From the NCBI GenBank assembly GCA_037044905.1, contig JBAOKB010000020.1:1674001-1738000 (forward strand): a DNA stretch of 64,000 nt. Direction: 5' to 3'. Shown here in pieces: positions 10,157 to 21,248 of the stretch. A program made the translations under genes and the position numbers. This DNA is from Hortaea werneckii (Eukaryota; Ascomycota; Dothideomycetes; Mycosphaerellales; Teratosphaeriaceae). Position 1 is the stretch's first letter. Each line of letters begins with the position of its first letter. Under the pieces are notes generated by a model that made no database searches, had not been told where the DNA came from, and saw only the letters and a list, made by a program, of their open reading frames with translations.

Positions 10157-13100
10157 ATGTCCTTCCAGATCCCTTCTACACCACATGGTTCGCCGTTTGG
10201 CACCCCGTTTGACGAGCGTCCAAAGCCGAAGCGTACACAGTCGGGCTGGAAACCGCCGGTAGCGCCGAGTCCAGGTGGATATCAGCAGGGGAGTGGAAAT
10301 TCGCAACAGGTTGCAACTGGTGGAGGTGTAGAAGGAAGTTACTTTCCAGCAGTCTCAGCGGGAGGCGACACAGCACACAACGCGCAAGGGAACACAGACA
10401 TGCAACAGCCAGGTGGGGGATACGCCGGAGCCGGAGGATATGGATATGGATACCCGCCGCAGCAGGACGCAATGGGTGGACTTGCGCAGCAGATGGGAGG
10501 CATGGGTCTTGATGGCGCACCAGCCCCACATGCACGGAGAAAGAAGGACAGGCATGCGTATCACCAGATAGAACAACCGGCTGCCACCGCGCCGGCACCA
10601 CCTGGCCAGCAGTTTATGAACGGCTCCCCAAGTATGGGCGGACAGGCTACCGCCCCTTGGCAGCAGCAGACCCAACCATGGCAGTCACAGGCTCTACCGC
10701 AGGCCGGTCCAGGCGCCTCTCCTGCTATGCCACAGTCTCAAGCGCTGCCACCGGCAGGGACGCCTGTTTCCATAGCCCAACAAGGAACCCAGAACATGGC
10801 CCAGGGCCAACAAGGACGAGTCAATCCTGATCAGATACCCAGTATACCCCTCTCGCGCGATCTACCCGCCGAATACTACAAAACCCATATCTATCCGACC
10901 ATGGAACAACATTTACCACCTCCCGCAACGACCCCATTTGTGGCTTTCGACCAAGGCAATGCCAGTCCCAAGTACGCTCGTTTGACTCTGAACTGCATCC
11001 CGTCCACCGCAGACCAATTGGCATCAACCTCTTTGCCCCTGGGGCTGGTCCTCCAGCCTTTAGCAAAGCAAACCGACGGCGAGCAAGCCATCCCAGTGCT
11101 TGATTTTGGCGACGCAGGACCTCCGAGATGTAGACGGTGTCGCGCGTACATCAACCCTTTCATGATCTTCGGCAATGGAGGCAACCGCATGACCTGTAAT
11201 CTCTGCGGCCACCCGAACGAAGTCCCGGCTGATTACTTTGCGCCTACCGATCCGTCAGGCGCTCGTGTGGATCGTATGCAACGGCCTGAGCTCCTGCTTG
11301 GCACTTGCGAGTTTCTGGTGCCGAAGGAGTATTGGATTAAGGAGCCTGTGCCGCAGCGCTTCTTGTTCCTGATCGATGTCAGTGTAGAAGCGGTGCAGCG
11401 AGGATTCCTACAGGCTGTTTGTGATGGCGTGATGACTGCGCTCTATGGCGATGAAGCCGCTCAAGACGGCGAGGAGTCTACGACCAATGGCGATGCTGGC
11501 AAGCCGAGTAAAGTGCCAGCAGGGGCACGAGTTGGCTTCATGACCTACGACCGAACGATTCACTTCTATGATACGTCATCTAGCCTGTCGGCGCCGCAGC
11601 AGCTTGTAGTCAGCGACCTCGAGGATCCTTTTTCCGCTATCTCTGGCGAAAGATTATTTGTCGATGCTGCAGAATGTCGGGAGAACATTACCAAGCTCCT
11701 CCACTCCCTACCGGAGATGCACAGTCGACAACCAGCTCCGGACACTGCTCTTCTTCCTACGTTAAACGCCGCGCTTTCTGCGCTAGAAGCCACGGGTGGC
11801 AAAATACTATGCTCACTTGCTAGTCTCCCGACCCACGGCCCTGGGCGCCTGTTCCCAAGAGACAAGGGTAGCTACACGGGCGAAGATGGCGAAGGGAGCA
11901 AAGACTACCTCAACACGAACCACGCCGGCTTCAAGAAATTACATGCCGATATGACCAAAGCCGGCGTCGGCATCGACTTCTTCCTTTCTGCGCCTATGGG
12001 CGGATACCTTGATATCGCCACTATCGGTTCCGTCGCGGAGAAGACCGGCGGCGAGACTTTCTATTACCCCAACTTCACCTTCCCTCGGGACAACTTGCGT
12101 CTTGCAAAGGAGCTCGGACACACGGTCCAGCGGGATCAAGGATACGCGGCTCTGATGAAGGTGCGGTGTAGTCAGGGTCTACAATTGGCACATTATTCGG
12201 GCAATTTCACGCAGCATACTTTTGGTGCGGATCTGGAGCTGGCGAGTGTTACGGAGGATTCGGGTATGGATGTGACGTTCGCGTATGATGGCAAGGTAAG
12301 TTTCACGTTTCAATACAGAGCACGTGAGAAGCAGTGGGAGGCAGCTGGATCATTTTCCTGCCTAGAAAGACACTGACTGTTTCCTAGCTTGATCCAAAAC
12401 TGGACGCTCACTTCCAAGCTGCTTTGCTCTACACGACTACTTCCGGTCAGCGTCGCGTGCGCTGCATCAATGCCGTTGCCTCCGTCTCCTCCGCGCCTGG
12501 CGAGCCGTTCAAGTTCGTCGATCAGGATGCCGTACTTTCCATCCTCGCCAAGGAAGCGGCCTCAAAAGCCATCGACAGAAGCCTCAAGGAGATCCGACAG
12601 AACATTCAAGATAAATGCATCGATATAATAGCAGCTTACCGGAAGAACTTCGCTGGCGCAAGTCAAGCAGGGCAGCTTGTCCTGCCTCAGAACTTGAAGG
12701 AGCTGGCGATGTTTGTGCTTGGATTGCTAAAATCAAGGGCTTTGAAAGGTGGGAAGGAACCGAGCGATCGCCGGGTCCAGGAGATTCGAATGGTCAAAGC
12801 TATGGGGTTGCCAGAACTTTCTCTCTACTTGTACCCCCGCATCATTGCGTTACACAACCTAGATCCTTCCGAAGGTTTCGCGGACGAGAACGGCAGGCTC
12901 AAGATGCCTGCTGCGGTGCGCGCGAGCTTCGCGCAGATGGAAGAAGGTGGGGCGTATCTTGTGGATAACGGGCAGATGTGCTTGCTCTGGCTGCATCAAG
13001 CCGTCTCGCCCAACTTGCTCGTTGACCTGTTTGGGGAGGGATTCGATTCGCTTCAAGCATTGGATTCGAATCTCAACGCCTTACCTGTCTTGGAGACCCA

Positions 13101-13460
13101 CCTTAATGCTCAAGTCAGGAATATCTTACTGCATCTAGAGGAGCAGAGAGGTAGCAAAGGGCTCGCGATTCAGCTTGCCAGGCAAGGCCTAGATGGGGCT
13201 GAGTTTGAGTTTGCGAGATTGTTGTTCGAGGACAGGAACGGCGAGGCTTCGTCTTATGTGGACTGGTTAGTGCTGCTCCATCGCGGTGTGACACTGGAGG
13301 TAAGTGCAGCTCGCTGATCGTCAATGCTAGGACTGCGGGAGGTTGGATGCTAACTCTTGCGCAGCTGAGCGGCCGGAGGGCAAAGGTCGGGAGTGGTGAA
13401 GGATCAGGCATCGGAGACACGTTGAGCAGTATCACTGGTGCCGTGCCATATTGGGGGTAG
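10157..13460 (+). CDS. SFB3: Sec24-family COPII coat protein (Lst1/Sfb3, SEC24C/D-like branch)
   Basis: Exons 10157-12295, 12388-13299 and 13365-13460 (3147 nt, 1048 aa); GTAAGT donors and TTCCTAG / GCGCAG acceptors keep the frame. The N-terminus is Gly/Gln/Pro-rich and disordered. A Sec24 zinc finger follows with C325, C328, C347 and C350 (CRRCRAYINPF ... MTCNLCG), then the vWA-like trunk (RFLFLIDVSVEAV, ARVGFMTYDRTIHFY), the beta-sandwich and helical regions and a C-terminal gelsolin-like part ending WG. Sec24 proteins bind cargo in the inner COPII coat with Sec23 at ER exit sites. The GARVDRMQRPELLLG segment matches the SEC24C/D group better than canonical Sec24, hence the Lst1/Sfb3 call; the family is certain, the paralogue less so. 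Confidence 0.9.
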
Positions 13461-14037
13461 GCAGTGAGAGGGGTGATTCTGGTTGCATGTTCTGTGAGTC
13501 TGGGTTCACTTAGCGCATAGCGAAAGAAAGCGAGGCGTTCGGGAGTTTGAAAAGTCATCTGCCATGAACTAATTTGTTGCTGATTCCCACTGTTGATTGA
13601 TCCCAAGATACGAAGCTAGTCTTAATCCAGCTTTGCGGCACAAGTACAGGTCGAAATGTACATATTTGCCACCTCCGCACGTGCTATGCAGCCACCCGCG
13701 TGCCGAGATTGTGACCAGTATGCTTGCCCAGTTAAGCAGGTCGCACTTGCGACCAATCAACCCAATGGCTTTCTTTGGTCGTTATTATAGCGAACTGTTT
13801 CACATACTGCAGGTAGGTACCCTGCCGAACGCGCCCTGTCGCACATGCCTCCGCACGTTATTAAAAACAATTTGGTCGCGTCATTCACATTCCGATCCTC
13901 TCTTTCTTTCCAGAACCACCACCTCAACGACTCCGATATCTGCAGCAAAAATACTAGCTCAAAAAAAATCATCTAACATCAACCCGACTCAAGTGACACC
14001 GGCAGCCAGTCTACCCACTGTCAGCCCTATCGATACC
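13461..14037. other. Intergenic region upstream of the SOD gene
   Basis: 3' flank of the Sec24-family gene and promoter/5' UTR of the SOD gene. An AGGTAGGTACCCT motif occurs at 13811. An open frame in phase with the SOD continues upstream from 14038 to 13597 but has no coding character. Confidence 0.5.
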
Positions 14038-14983
14038 ATGCTTGGTCACCTCCTTCCAGCGAGCCTGTTGGCTCTTGCTCTTGCACCGCTCGCCACATTG
14101 GCGGCTGATGCAACACCCGCTCTGAACAACCCTCCTGGCACCGGATACCAAGCCATCCTGCCGACATCTAAGAGCAGCGTCTCCGGCGAGATCCAGATCG
14201 GGAGCACGCCCAGTGGCAAGGGCGCTAACGTGCAAGTCATTGTCAGGAATCTGCCGAGTGAGGGCGGTCCATTCTGTATATTCGATCCTCATACGTTTTC
14301 TGGATGTGTCTCTGATACTGACGTTGATACAGCCTACCACATTCACGAATACCCTGTCCCCGCAGACGGCAATTGCACTGGTACCGGCGCTCATCTAGAT
14401 CCCTTCGGTCGTGGCGAGGACCCGCCGTGCGATGATTCGAAGCCGGAGACTTGCCAGGTTGGCGATCTGGCCGGCAAACATGGGAAATTGACACCTCAGC
14501 GGTACTCTGACAAGTGAGTGCAGCATGTACTTCGTAGTACTGAGCAGTAATGCTGACCGCGTACAATGTAGCTACGACGACGCGTTCCTATCTCTTGTTC
14601 CAGGCGACCAGGAGTTCATCGGCGGCAAGAGCATCGTCGTGCACTTCGCGAACAAGACTCGCATTACCTGTGCCGACCTTGTCCTTCTGGGTGGCAACAG
14701 TACCAGCACCAACTCCACATCGACTAACAGTAGGTCACTCAACTCTTCCGGTGGCGAAGCGCTGGGTGTAGAGTACTAATATCCACACGTCGATATAGGC
14801 ACGATGACCCTTTCTCTTTCCGTCCCCTCGGGAACCGCCTCTAATACTGCCAGCCAAACGGATTCTTCCATGACGTCCTCGACTGCTTCGGAGACAGCGA
14901 CAGGCGAGAGCAATGCTGCGGTGGCGATGGGTGCTTATGGCCTTGGTGCGGGAGTTATGGGAATGCTGGCCTTCTTGCTGTAG
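14038..14983 (+). CDS. GPI-anchored copper-only superoxide dismutase (SOD5-like)
   Basis: Four exons: 14038-14275, 14333-14513, 14572-14729 and 14799-14983 (762 nt, 253 aa). Signal peptide residues 1-22. Copper ligands are visible as H82 and H84 (YHIHEYP), H100 (GAHLDP) and H164 (IVVHFAN), and an Arg follows in KTRITCAD. The zinc loop of Cu/Zn SODs is missing its histidines: the segment reads FGRGEDPPCDDSKPETCQVGDL, as in fungal copper-only SODs. A Ser/Thr-rich stalk and a C-terminal hydrophobic GPI-type tail (GAGVMGMLAFLL) follow. It should dismute superoxide at the wall or plasma membrane. I start at 14038, where a signal peptide begins, not at the upstream in-frame ATG at 13597. Confidence 0.9.
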
Positions 14984-15333
14984 TTGCAACGATACGGGTC
15001 GTGAGCGTATTGAGTGCATTAAAGTGAAGGCTGATAGGGTTGCGGAAGGTGAAAAGCTAATGTACTATTGTTGCATGCAGCATGTTCAATGTAGCGAGCA
15101 GTATGATGTAAAGTGCAGTGCTTCAGCGACTGTTCATTTCAGTAATTCCCGTGGGCAGAGGTTCAGTTCGGCTGTCTGCCCTCCATCGTAGATTATAGGA
15201 CGGGCGTCTCTCTTTGTACGCAGGCGATAAGATCGGAGAGAGGAAGGAAGGGATCTAAAGTAGCCAAGTACCCGAGCATCCGATTACGAGGATTGGAGAG
15301 TGTTGCTTACTCTGCGGTTGCTACTATACTTAT

Positions 15334-15445
15334 CACCACTACGTAATGCCTACAGCAACCTATTAGAAAATCACTCAAATATAGCATATTGAGTTTTCGT
15401 TCAGGCCCGGCAATCAGTATCGATTGAAAAAGCTCCCTACGGCTT
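15334..15445 (+). repeat. Degenerate dispersed repeat, copy 1
   Basis: About 110 bp resembling 26833-26935: both share, in order, a CACTxAAATATxGC block, a TTCGTTC block, a TCAGxATCGA block and a GCTxC end. The copy here is richer in A/T, as expected if C-to-T decay had acted on it. Confidence 0.45.
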
Positions 15446-15542
15446 AAGTTTCCTTGAATACTAGGTACCTAGTTAGTAGATCATCAATCGCTGCGGGATT
15501 TGAATCCCTTTTGACAACTCTCGGTAGGGGTAATGCTCTCTA

Positions 15543-15831
15543 CGCTACTGTATTGCACATCCGGTTGGTACTCCTTCCTCTGAAGTAACGAGATGGGTTC
15601 ATCCCATGCGATTGTGTAGGAAGGTTACATAGTAGGTAGACCGTAGCAACTCCGCTCCACTAGTAAACCTCGTTAGCTGTATCGGACATTCGGTTGGTAT
15701 TGCTTCCTCTAGAGAAACGAGATACGATTCTTGAAGACAGTGAAGACTGTAGTAGTACCGCTCTATCTTTGTTGGCTTTTTTGCTCACAACGCTACTGTA
15801 TTGCGCATTCGGTTACTGATGACTTCATCTA
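15543..15831 (+). repeat. Three imperfect copies of a short repeat
   Basis: Copies start near 15543, 15674 and 15790 and share GCTACTGTATTGC.CAT.CGGTT followed by a CTTC block; the first two also share CTTCCTCT and AACGAGAT. Spacing is about 116-131 bp. The last copy abuts the stop codon of the F-box-like gene. Confidence 0.55.
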
Positions 15832-15836
15832 ATTGT

Positions 15837-16989
15837 CTAGATCTCGAGCAGCCCAGCAACCTTCCGGACCTTGTGCGTGATGGCATCGATCCTCGCCTTG
15901 GCCACCTCAGCGTCCTTTTCAAGTGCCTGGACTTTTGATTTCACCCAGCGCTCCAATCGTTCTGTGCTTTCAATCATGCGCTTTTCCTCCTTGAGATTGA
16001 GAATACGATCTTCAAGGCGTTCAACCTGTTCGAGATATATGTCTCGACATCCTCCAAATCGCATATGACTTTCGTCATAAGCCGCTTGCGAAATGATGTT
16101 TATGACGGGTCCATTCAAGCGGAGGGACTTTTGAAGGCGTTGCGAGCCCATGAGAGCTCGGTAGAGTCTTGGCATAATGTCTACGAGAGATCCGGGAATG
16201 AAGTAGGTAATGATTTCTGTCCAATTCATGATCTCACTTGTGTGAAGACCTTCAATCGAAAAGGCTGTTGCCGGTAAACGTAGTTTGGAAAGAGACCAGA
16301 GTACATCCGTGCCGAATATGTCACCAACCTCTACCTCTAGTCCGTAGAAACGGACGCTCAGCTTCTCGAGCTTCTTGCAATGTAGAAAGGCGCTGCTGAG
16401 TGTGTAGACGACTTGACTGAGGATGATCGCGACATCTTCCGGATGACCATCGCCATCACCATCTTGCAGATGGATGTCCAATTGAATCGATGCTTGTCTG
16501 AGAAGGAATGGTGAGCAGCGAAAATCGTACACACTCAAACCCTCTGAAAAGAAAGTGTTGATGCGGTCGTTGCCGTTGTCGAATTCCCTTCCGCCCGTGT
16601 ATGCCACGGACCAAAAAAAGTAATCGGGTTCCTCCCAAGCTGCATCCTCGATCTCGACTTTAACTTTCGCAGCGTTCTCCGTGTATATGATTTCTTTCGC
16701 TTCGTCATTCACTTGCCGACACGTACGCAGAATCTGGGGCCAGCATCTCTCGGGTTTATCGCTGGGCCACACGAGGAGTTCGCGATACACCTACACGACG
16801 GTTAGCGTTCGAGATGTCTTCAATAATATCAAGCAAGGTTGAGCTACGGACCAGGTTGCGCATCTCTGCCGGTAAGTCCAGGAAACGGAAGACCTGATCG
16901 TCTTTGGGTGCATCGGCGCTCTCTGCACGAAGGGTGATATCCAGTCGTTTCCAGGCTGGGCTGTAAGTTGGCATGGTTCTTTCTGACAT
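15837..16989 (-). CDS. F-box-like protein (2 exons)
   Basis: Exons 16989-16852 and 16790-15837 (1092 nt, 363 aa). The 61-bp intron has a GTCCGT donor (unusual), a GCTAACC branch site and a GTGTAG acceptor; splicing gives FRFLDLPAEMRNLVYRELLVW, the first helix of the short F-box-like motif found in many fungal proteins. A solenoid-free middle follows (ICR-QVNDEAKEIIY region, LEKLSVRFYGLEVEV), and residues about 285-360 are a predicted coiled coil (LEDRILNLKEEKRMIEST). Fungal proteins of this type are often called F-box or 2EXR-like; target unknown. Confidence in the gene is good, in the function modest. Confidence 0.7.
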
Positions 16990-17344
16990 GATTGAGAGAT
17001 GTGTGAAGGTGTATGTCCTGTTCCTCGAGCCGACCAGGCTGAAGGTAGTGGTTAACAGGAAGCTGTAAGAAGTTGACGGCGACTGTAAATGGTATAAATA
17101 AGTATGCGAACGCAGATGGTCAAAGTGTCACGTTGCCAAAGGCTTCACATGTAAACATGTAAACGGACTTGCAAGCTCGTGCTTGGCTGCTGAAACACGT
17201 GATGACGCAGGATACTTCACTCAGACACCCTTGAATCTTCAATCACATCTTCTGATTTTGTTCGCTCGCAATCACAAGACATAGTCTTCACTCAGCTTTC
17301 ACATAAAGCACCGCATTGTACATGGATCTTATTTCTGGCCGCCC
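16990..17344. other. Intergenic region with TATA-like element for the F-box-like gene
   Basis: 355 bp between two minus-strand genes. TATTTATA (minus strand, 17093-17100) lies about 104-111 bp before the ATG at 16989. Two ATGTAAAC copies lie at 17149-17164. Confidence 0.5.
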
Positions 17345-18604
17345 TCATTCTGCCCCAACCGTCTTCTTCCAGGTCGGCCAATTCGGTGCCGTGGCACTAA
17401 GTAGCCTACAGTGGTCCTTTCTCCTCTTCCGGAAGTCATCGTACAAATCCTTCCAGATCTCGCGCTCTCGGCAAGAATACTGATAGCTGTCCGATCCCAT
17501 CTTGGTGCAGTTCGGCTGCATCTCAGTCACTGCATCATGCGGCCACATGACCCACGGTTTCGGCAGAGGCCAGTCGGAGAAGTGAACTAGTTTCGCTTCC
17601 TTGAGGACTGCATCCGGATCCCATTTGTGTCTCATCGGAGCTGGGGCATTGATAGTGCCAAGGTATGCCGAATGGTCTGTATTCCTGAACTCAGAGGTGA
17701 GCAATGCGTACGGCCGATGAGGCAACACCATAGCGGACGCGCCGAAACGTTGATTGAGGAGCTCCATGTCGTAGCCGTGTGTCTTATCAGGTGACTGGTC
17801 CATCCACCATGAGCGTAAAGTGTCCAGCATCCCCCGAAGTTCCAGCGGATTTGGCTCAATGAGCATCATAAGAGAAGTGAGAGGCCAACGCCCGACAACC
17901 TCGTCTGTCCAGTATGCTCTAGGCATGGCCATTGGCGCTTTAGGTGCAAGAAAAAGCTCATCCATATGCTGCAGAATGGTGCTATCGCTGTCGATGTGCA
18001 AGACGCGATCATACTCCGTCAGCTCGAAAGCACGGAGCTTGGTGACCGAAGTATCCCAGGTGGAAACTCCGTCGCTGGTAACTTCGGTGTGCTCACCTCG
18101 CTCGTCCAGGAGGCGCGCAGGTTTTAGCTTGACATTGTACCTCTTCGCTGCGAGGCTCATGAGCTGAGCGTTCCTGTCCATACCACCTTGGGATCGATCG
18201 ATCCATTGTGGGTTGTGCAACAATACACGATCCGCTTTGCTTCCAAGCCGATGCAAGGATTCGAACATCATGAAGGCCTATGAAGGTTTGTTAGAGCAAA
18301 CAATACCCAACGAGAAATCAGCGTCACTCACATTACACATATTGGCATCGTTCGTAGCATATGTGACGTATGCATATCGTGACCAGTCAACAGCGGTGCT
18401 TGCAGGCCACATCCACCAAATCAACACCAGCAGTCCAAATCCAAGGTACGGCCATGATCTGCGGTGGCGTCGGGGTGACCAGATAGGAAATTCTTTTGAA
18501 GTAATGCGGCGATTCACCGGCATCCCCCAATCATCTTCACTCTTGTCCCATATGTCTCCCGGCATCCTCTGCTGTCCGTACTGATGAGGTGTGCGACGAC
18601 TCAT
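17345..18604 (-). CDS. Type II membrane glycosyltransferase, GT8-like (GNT1-type)
   Basis: Exons 18604-18332 and 18277-17345 (1206 nt, 401 aa); a 54-bp intron with GTGAGT, CTAAC and CATAG joins MCNAFMMFESLHRLGS. Residues about 50-70 form the membrane anchor (WPYLGFGLLVLIWWMWP). The catalytic region has LTEYDRVLHIDSDS with the DxD-type motif at D187/D189, ELLNQRF and VHFSDWPLPKPW, as in fungal GT8 enzymes related to yeast Gnt1 N-acetylglucosaminyltransferase. These act in the Golgi on N-glycans or glycolipids using a nucleotide sugar and a metal ion. Donor specificity cannot be read from the sequence. Confidence 0.8.
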
Positions 18605-18935
18605 TTGGGAGCCGGTCTGGCTACTGCGTACAGGATATGGCGGAAGCGGAAGTTACGCGTAACTAGTGCGCGATTATTGGCGTGGTAAACGGCACGGGCC
18701 GCTGACCATTTCCTAAGCAAGAACCTTGCTGTTGTCTTTCTTCTTCTACGATACACACATGCATTCGAGGTACTGTTTCATCTGTGATATGAGTCTCGAA
18801 AATACGGAGAAATCCGCGTTAAATCGTATGGCAAATCCATTAATTTCGTACGAAACAGCGATTTGGTCTGAGTCCGAACACACAGTCTGGCTCGCAAGCT
18901 AACAATAGTCATCAAACTGGTTGCCATGGCCCTTT
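18605..18935. other. Short intergenic region
   Basis: 331 bp between the GT8-like gene start and the MFS gene end. No element beyond expected promoter and 3' UTR is seen. Confidence 0.5.
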
Positions 18936-20536
18936 TCAAACCCGATCCGCATCAGCATCCTTCTTCTCAACGTGGCTCATAGCGGCCTTCTCTTCGAAAT
19001 ACGTCTGTTCGGCAACAAGATCTCTATTCGTCAAAGAGACGACCCTATCGCCGAATGCAGCAGCTATTTCTTCCAGCGTCTTGTGGCGAGTCTCACTAAG
19101 GAATCATCAGCTTCGCCCTCTCAAAAGGATCGACACTCTGGTCTGTACTTACGGGAAATAGAACCACGCTATGGTGAGGAAGAACGCCGTACAGCCGACG
19201 AAGACGTAATAGTAGTTTTGCTTGATGTTGGCGAAGGCGCTGGGTCCAGCTTCGGTGATGCCAACATTGACGATGAAGTGGCTAGCAGCAGCCAAACCCA
19301 TGACTTTACTCCGCAAAGCCATAGGCAGGACCTCGGCGCCATAGAGCCAGGTGGTGCTGTTGAGCATACCGTAGTATGTGACCACGAAGAGGTAGATGCC
19401 GAGGACGGCAAAGCCTTTTCCGATCCGGTTGTCACTGTTCTGGAATTCAAGCTGCATGACAGCGGCGTAGATCTCGATGACAATGATACCAGCCAAGCCG
19501 GTCAAGATCATCTTACGTCGGCCCCATTGATCCGTTAAGAAGCGGGTGGTGAGTGCATTGGAGAGGAAGGCTATTGTGCCGTACACGCCTGCCAATGCCA
19601 GGATGGTCTTTTGGTCGATGCCAAGGGACTTGTATAAGATGGTTTGGTAGTACTGAATGACGTTGACTCCAGTCAAGCTTGTCATTGTCTGGACTGCGAT
19701 ACTGACAAGTGCTCTGTGTCGGAATAGTTTGAAGATCTCTGAGTACGACGTGATTTCACGCTCCATCTCGTATTCGATCTGGGCATGCATGAGTGCAAAT
19801 TCTTCCAATGCTTCATGGGACTGGAGATCACGTCGAATCTTGATGAACTCTTTGCGAGCCGGTTCGATCTTGCCTTTCCGAATGAGTAGACGGGGTGAGT
19901 TCGGCATAAAAGTTGCCAGGCCAATGAAAAGAATAATGCCCCAGGGGATCTGGATACCAAGCGGGAGTCGCCATTGAGTAGCACTAAGTGGTTAAGAAGT
20001 GTTAGTATGCTTGAAGGCCAATCTGAGGACAAGACAACTGACCCGTAAGGAGCGTAGCCGCAAGCCATGCCAACCCAGTTGGAAGCCATAGTGCCAAAGC
20101 TAATACCACAACCAGAAATGCCGCCGATAAGACCACGTTGATCAGGAGCAGATATTTCACTTAAGTAAATAGGCACTGTGCCGACGAGACCACCGACTGC
20201 ATATCCCGCAAGCACGCGACCGGCTAGGAACATGCCCATATTAACAGCAGCAGTCTGAATCACCGTCCCGACCGTAACAACAACACACATCATCTGCATG
20301 AACCGGATCCGACCCAGCCGATCTCCTAGGAAAGTCTGCGTCAGGGCACCGCAAGCCTCGCCAGCGATATACACGGCGACTACGGCGCCGGTGAGACCCT
20401 CGGAGGGATGGCCCATATACTCGATCCAGCTCTCATGAGCGATCGTCGTCGTAGCAATCCCCGTATCGAAACCGAAAAGGAAGGTCCCGATGGCTGCGAA
20501 GAGGGCGACGCCGAATGTGTACCAGTCGCCTGCCAT
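18936..20536 (-). CDS. MFS sugar porter
   Basis: Exons 20536-20043, 19983-19153 and 19095-18936 (1485 nt, 494 aa). Introns GTCAGT...CTTAG and GTAAGT...CCTTAG close in frame; without the last intron the protein would lose its PETRHKTLEEIAAAF tail, the standard sugar-porter signature PETxxxTLEE. Other signatures: TFLFGFDTGIA in helix 1, GDRLGRI between helices 2 and 3, PxYLSEI-like PIYLSEISAP after helix 4, QxxTSLTGVNVIQYYQTILY in helix 7 and DQWGRRKM. About 12 helices. A plasma-membrane hexose or disaccharide/proton symporter is most likely; the substrate is not determinable. The start has good context (ATCATCATGG). Confidence 0.88.
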
Positions 20537-21248
20537 GATGATGGTCGTGAACCAGCTAGTCTCATCTATAATGTGAAGTTGAAGTCCACCAGAAAACTCT
20601 CACTATGGGCAAAGAAGCACAGAAGGAGGATGACTAGGATGCATGTTCTGACATACCTATATACGTACCTTACCCAAACCCCCAGACCAGTAAAGCCTTT
20701 TGGGGGTACCATTAAGCTCTTTGGCCGCTTAAGGCGGAGAAGGTAGGTACGGCGATAGGGTCGTAAGGTACCTCTCACACGGGAATAATTCCTCATCACC
20801 GGCCAACCTTCTCCGCCCATAGACGCCCCACGGGGAAGTCTGGTGAACAGGGGGAGAAGCAGGAAGGGATCGACATGGTCCCGGGACTTCGGGGTATCAC
20901 TGCGCGAGCATTTGCCGACATATGAAAGCCGCATCGATTTTACTTATTCCCACCTCATGTGAATGAGGTCTTGCAAATTCATAGCCACTACCTAAGAAGG
21001 GAAAATTAAGTAGTAAGAGAGCAGATGAGAACCAAGCACAACATGAAAGGAAAAAACCGATTGGACAAGCTTGGAAGTGGGTATCGTACACCACCTAATC
21101 TAGAACATCATCCCATTCATCGGCCTTCCTTCCATCCTTTTCAGCGACATGAAATCAAAAGGGTCGAGCCCAGTACCAGTCTCCTATTCCCCTCAACACC
21201 ACCACCAAGAAGCGCCTCTCCACATCCTCGGAAACCGTGCTGCCCCCT
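20537..21248. other. Promoter region of the MFS gene and 3' flank of CFT2
   Basis: TATATA on the minus strand at 20658-20663 lies about 122 bp upstream of the MFS start. TAGGTAC/GGTACC motifs cluster at 20665, 20741 and 20765. No gene seen. Confidence 0.5.

Larger units (their letters stand above)
14984..15836. other. Convergent spacer holding degenerate repeats
   Basis: No gene. Contains a copy of a dispersed repeat (15334-15445) and three imperfect copies of a short repeat (15543-15831), listed separately, plus a CTAGGTACCTAG palindrome at 15461-15472. Confidence 0.6.

Noticed and set aside
13597..14037. In-frame N-terminal extension of the SOD
   Set aside because: Places a signal peptide internally and lacks coding character; 14038 starts exactly at the signal peptide.
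15490..15512. GGATTTGAATCCC, like a tRNA T-arm
   Set aside because: No matching acceptor stem, D-arm or anticodon arm could be built around it on either strand.
18921..19538. 205-codon plus-strand frame
   Set aside because: Antisense to exons 2 and 3 of the MFS porter, which has full family signatures.
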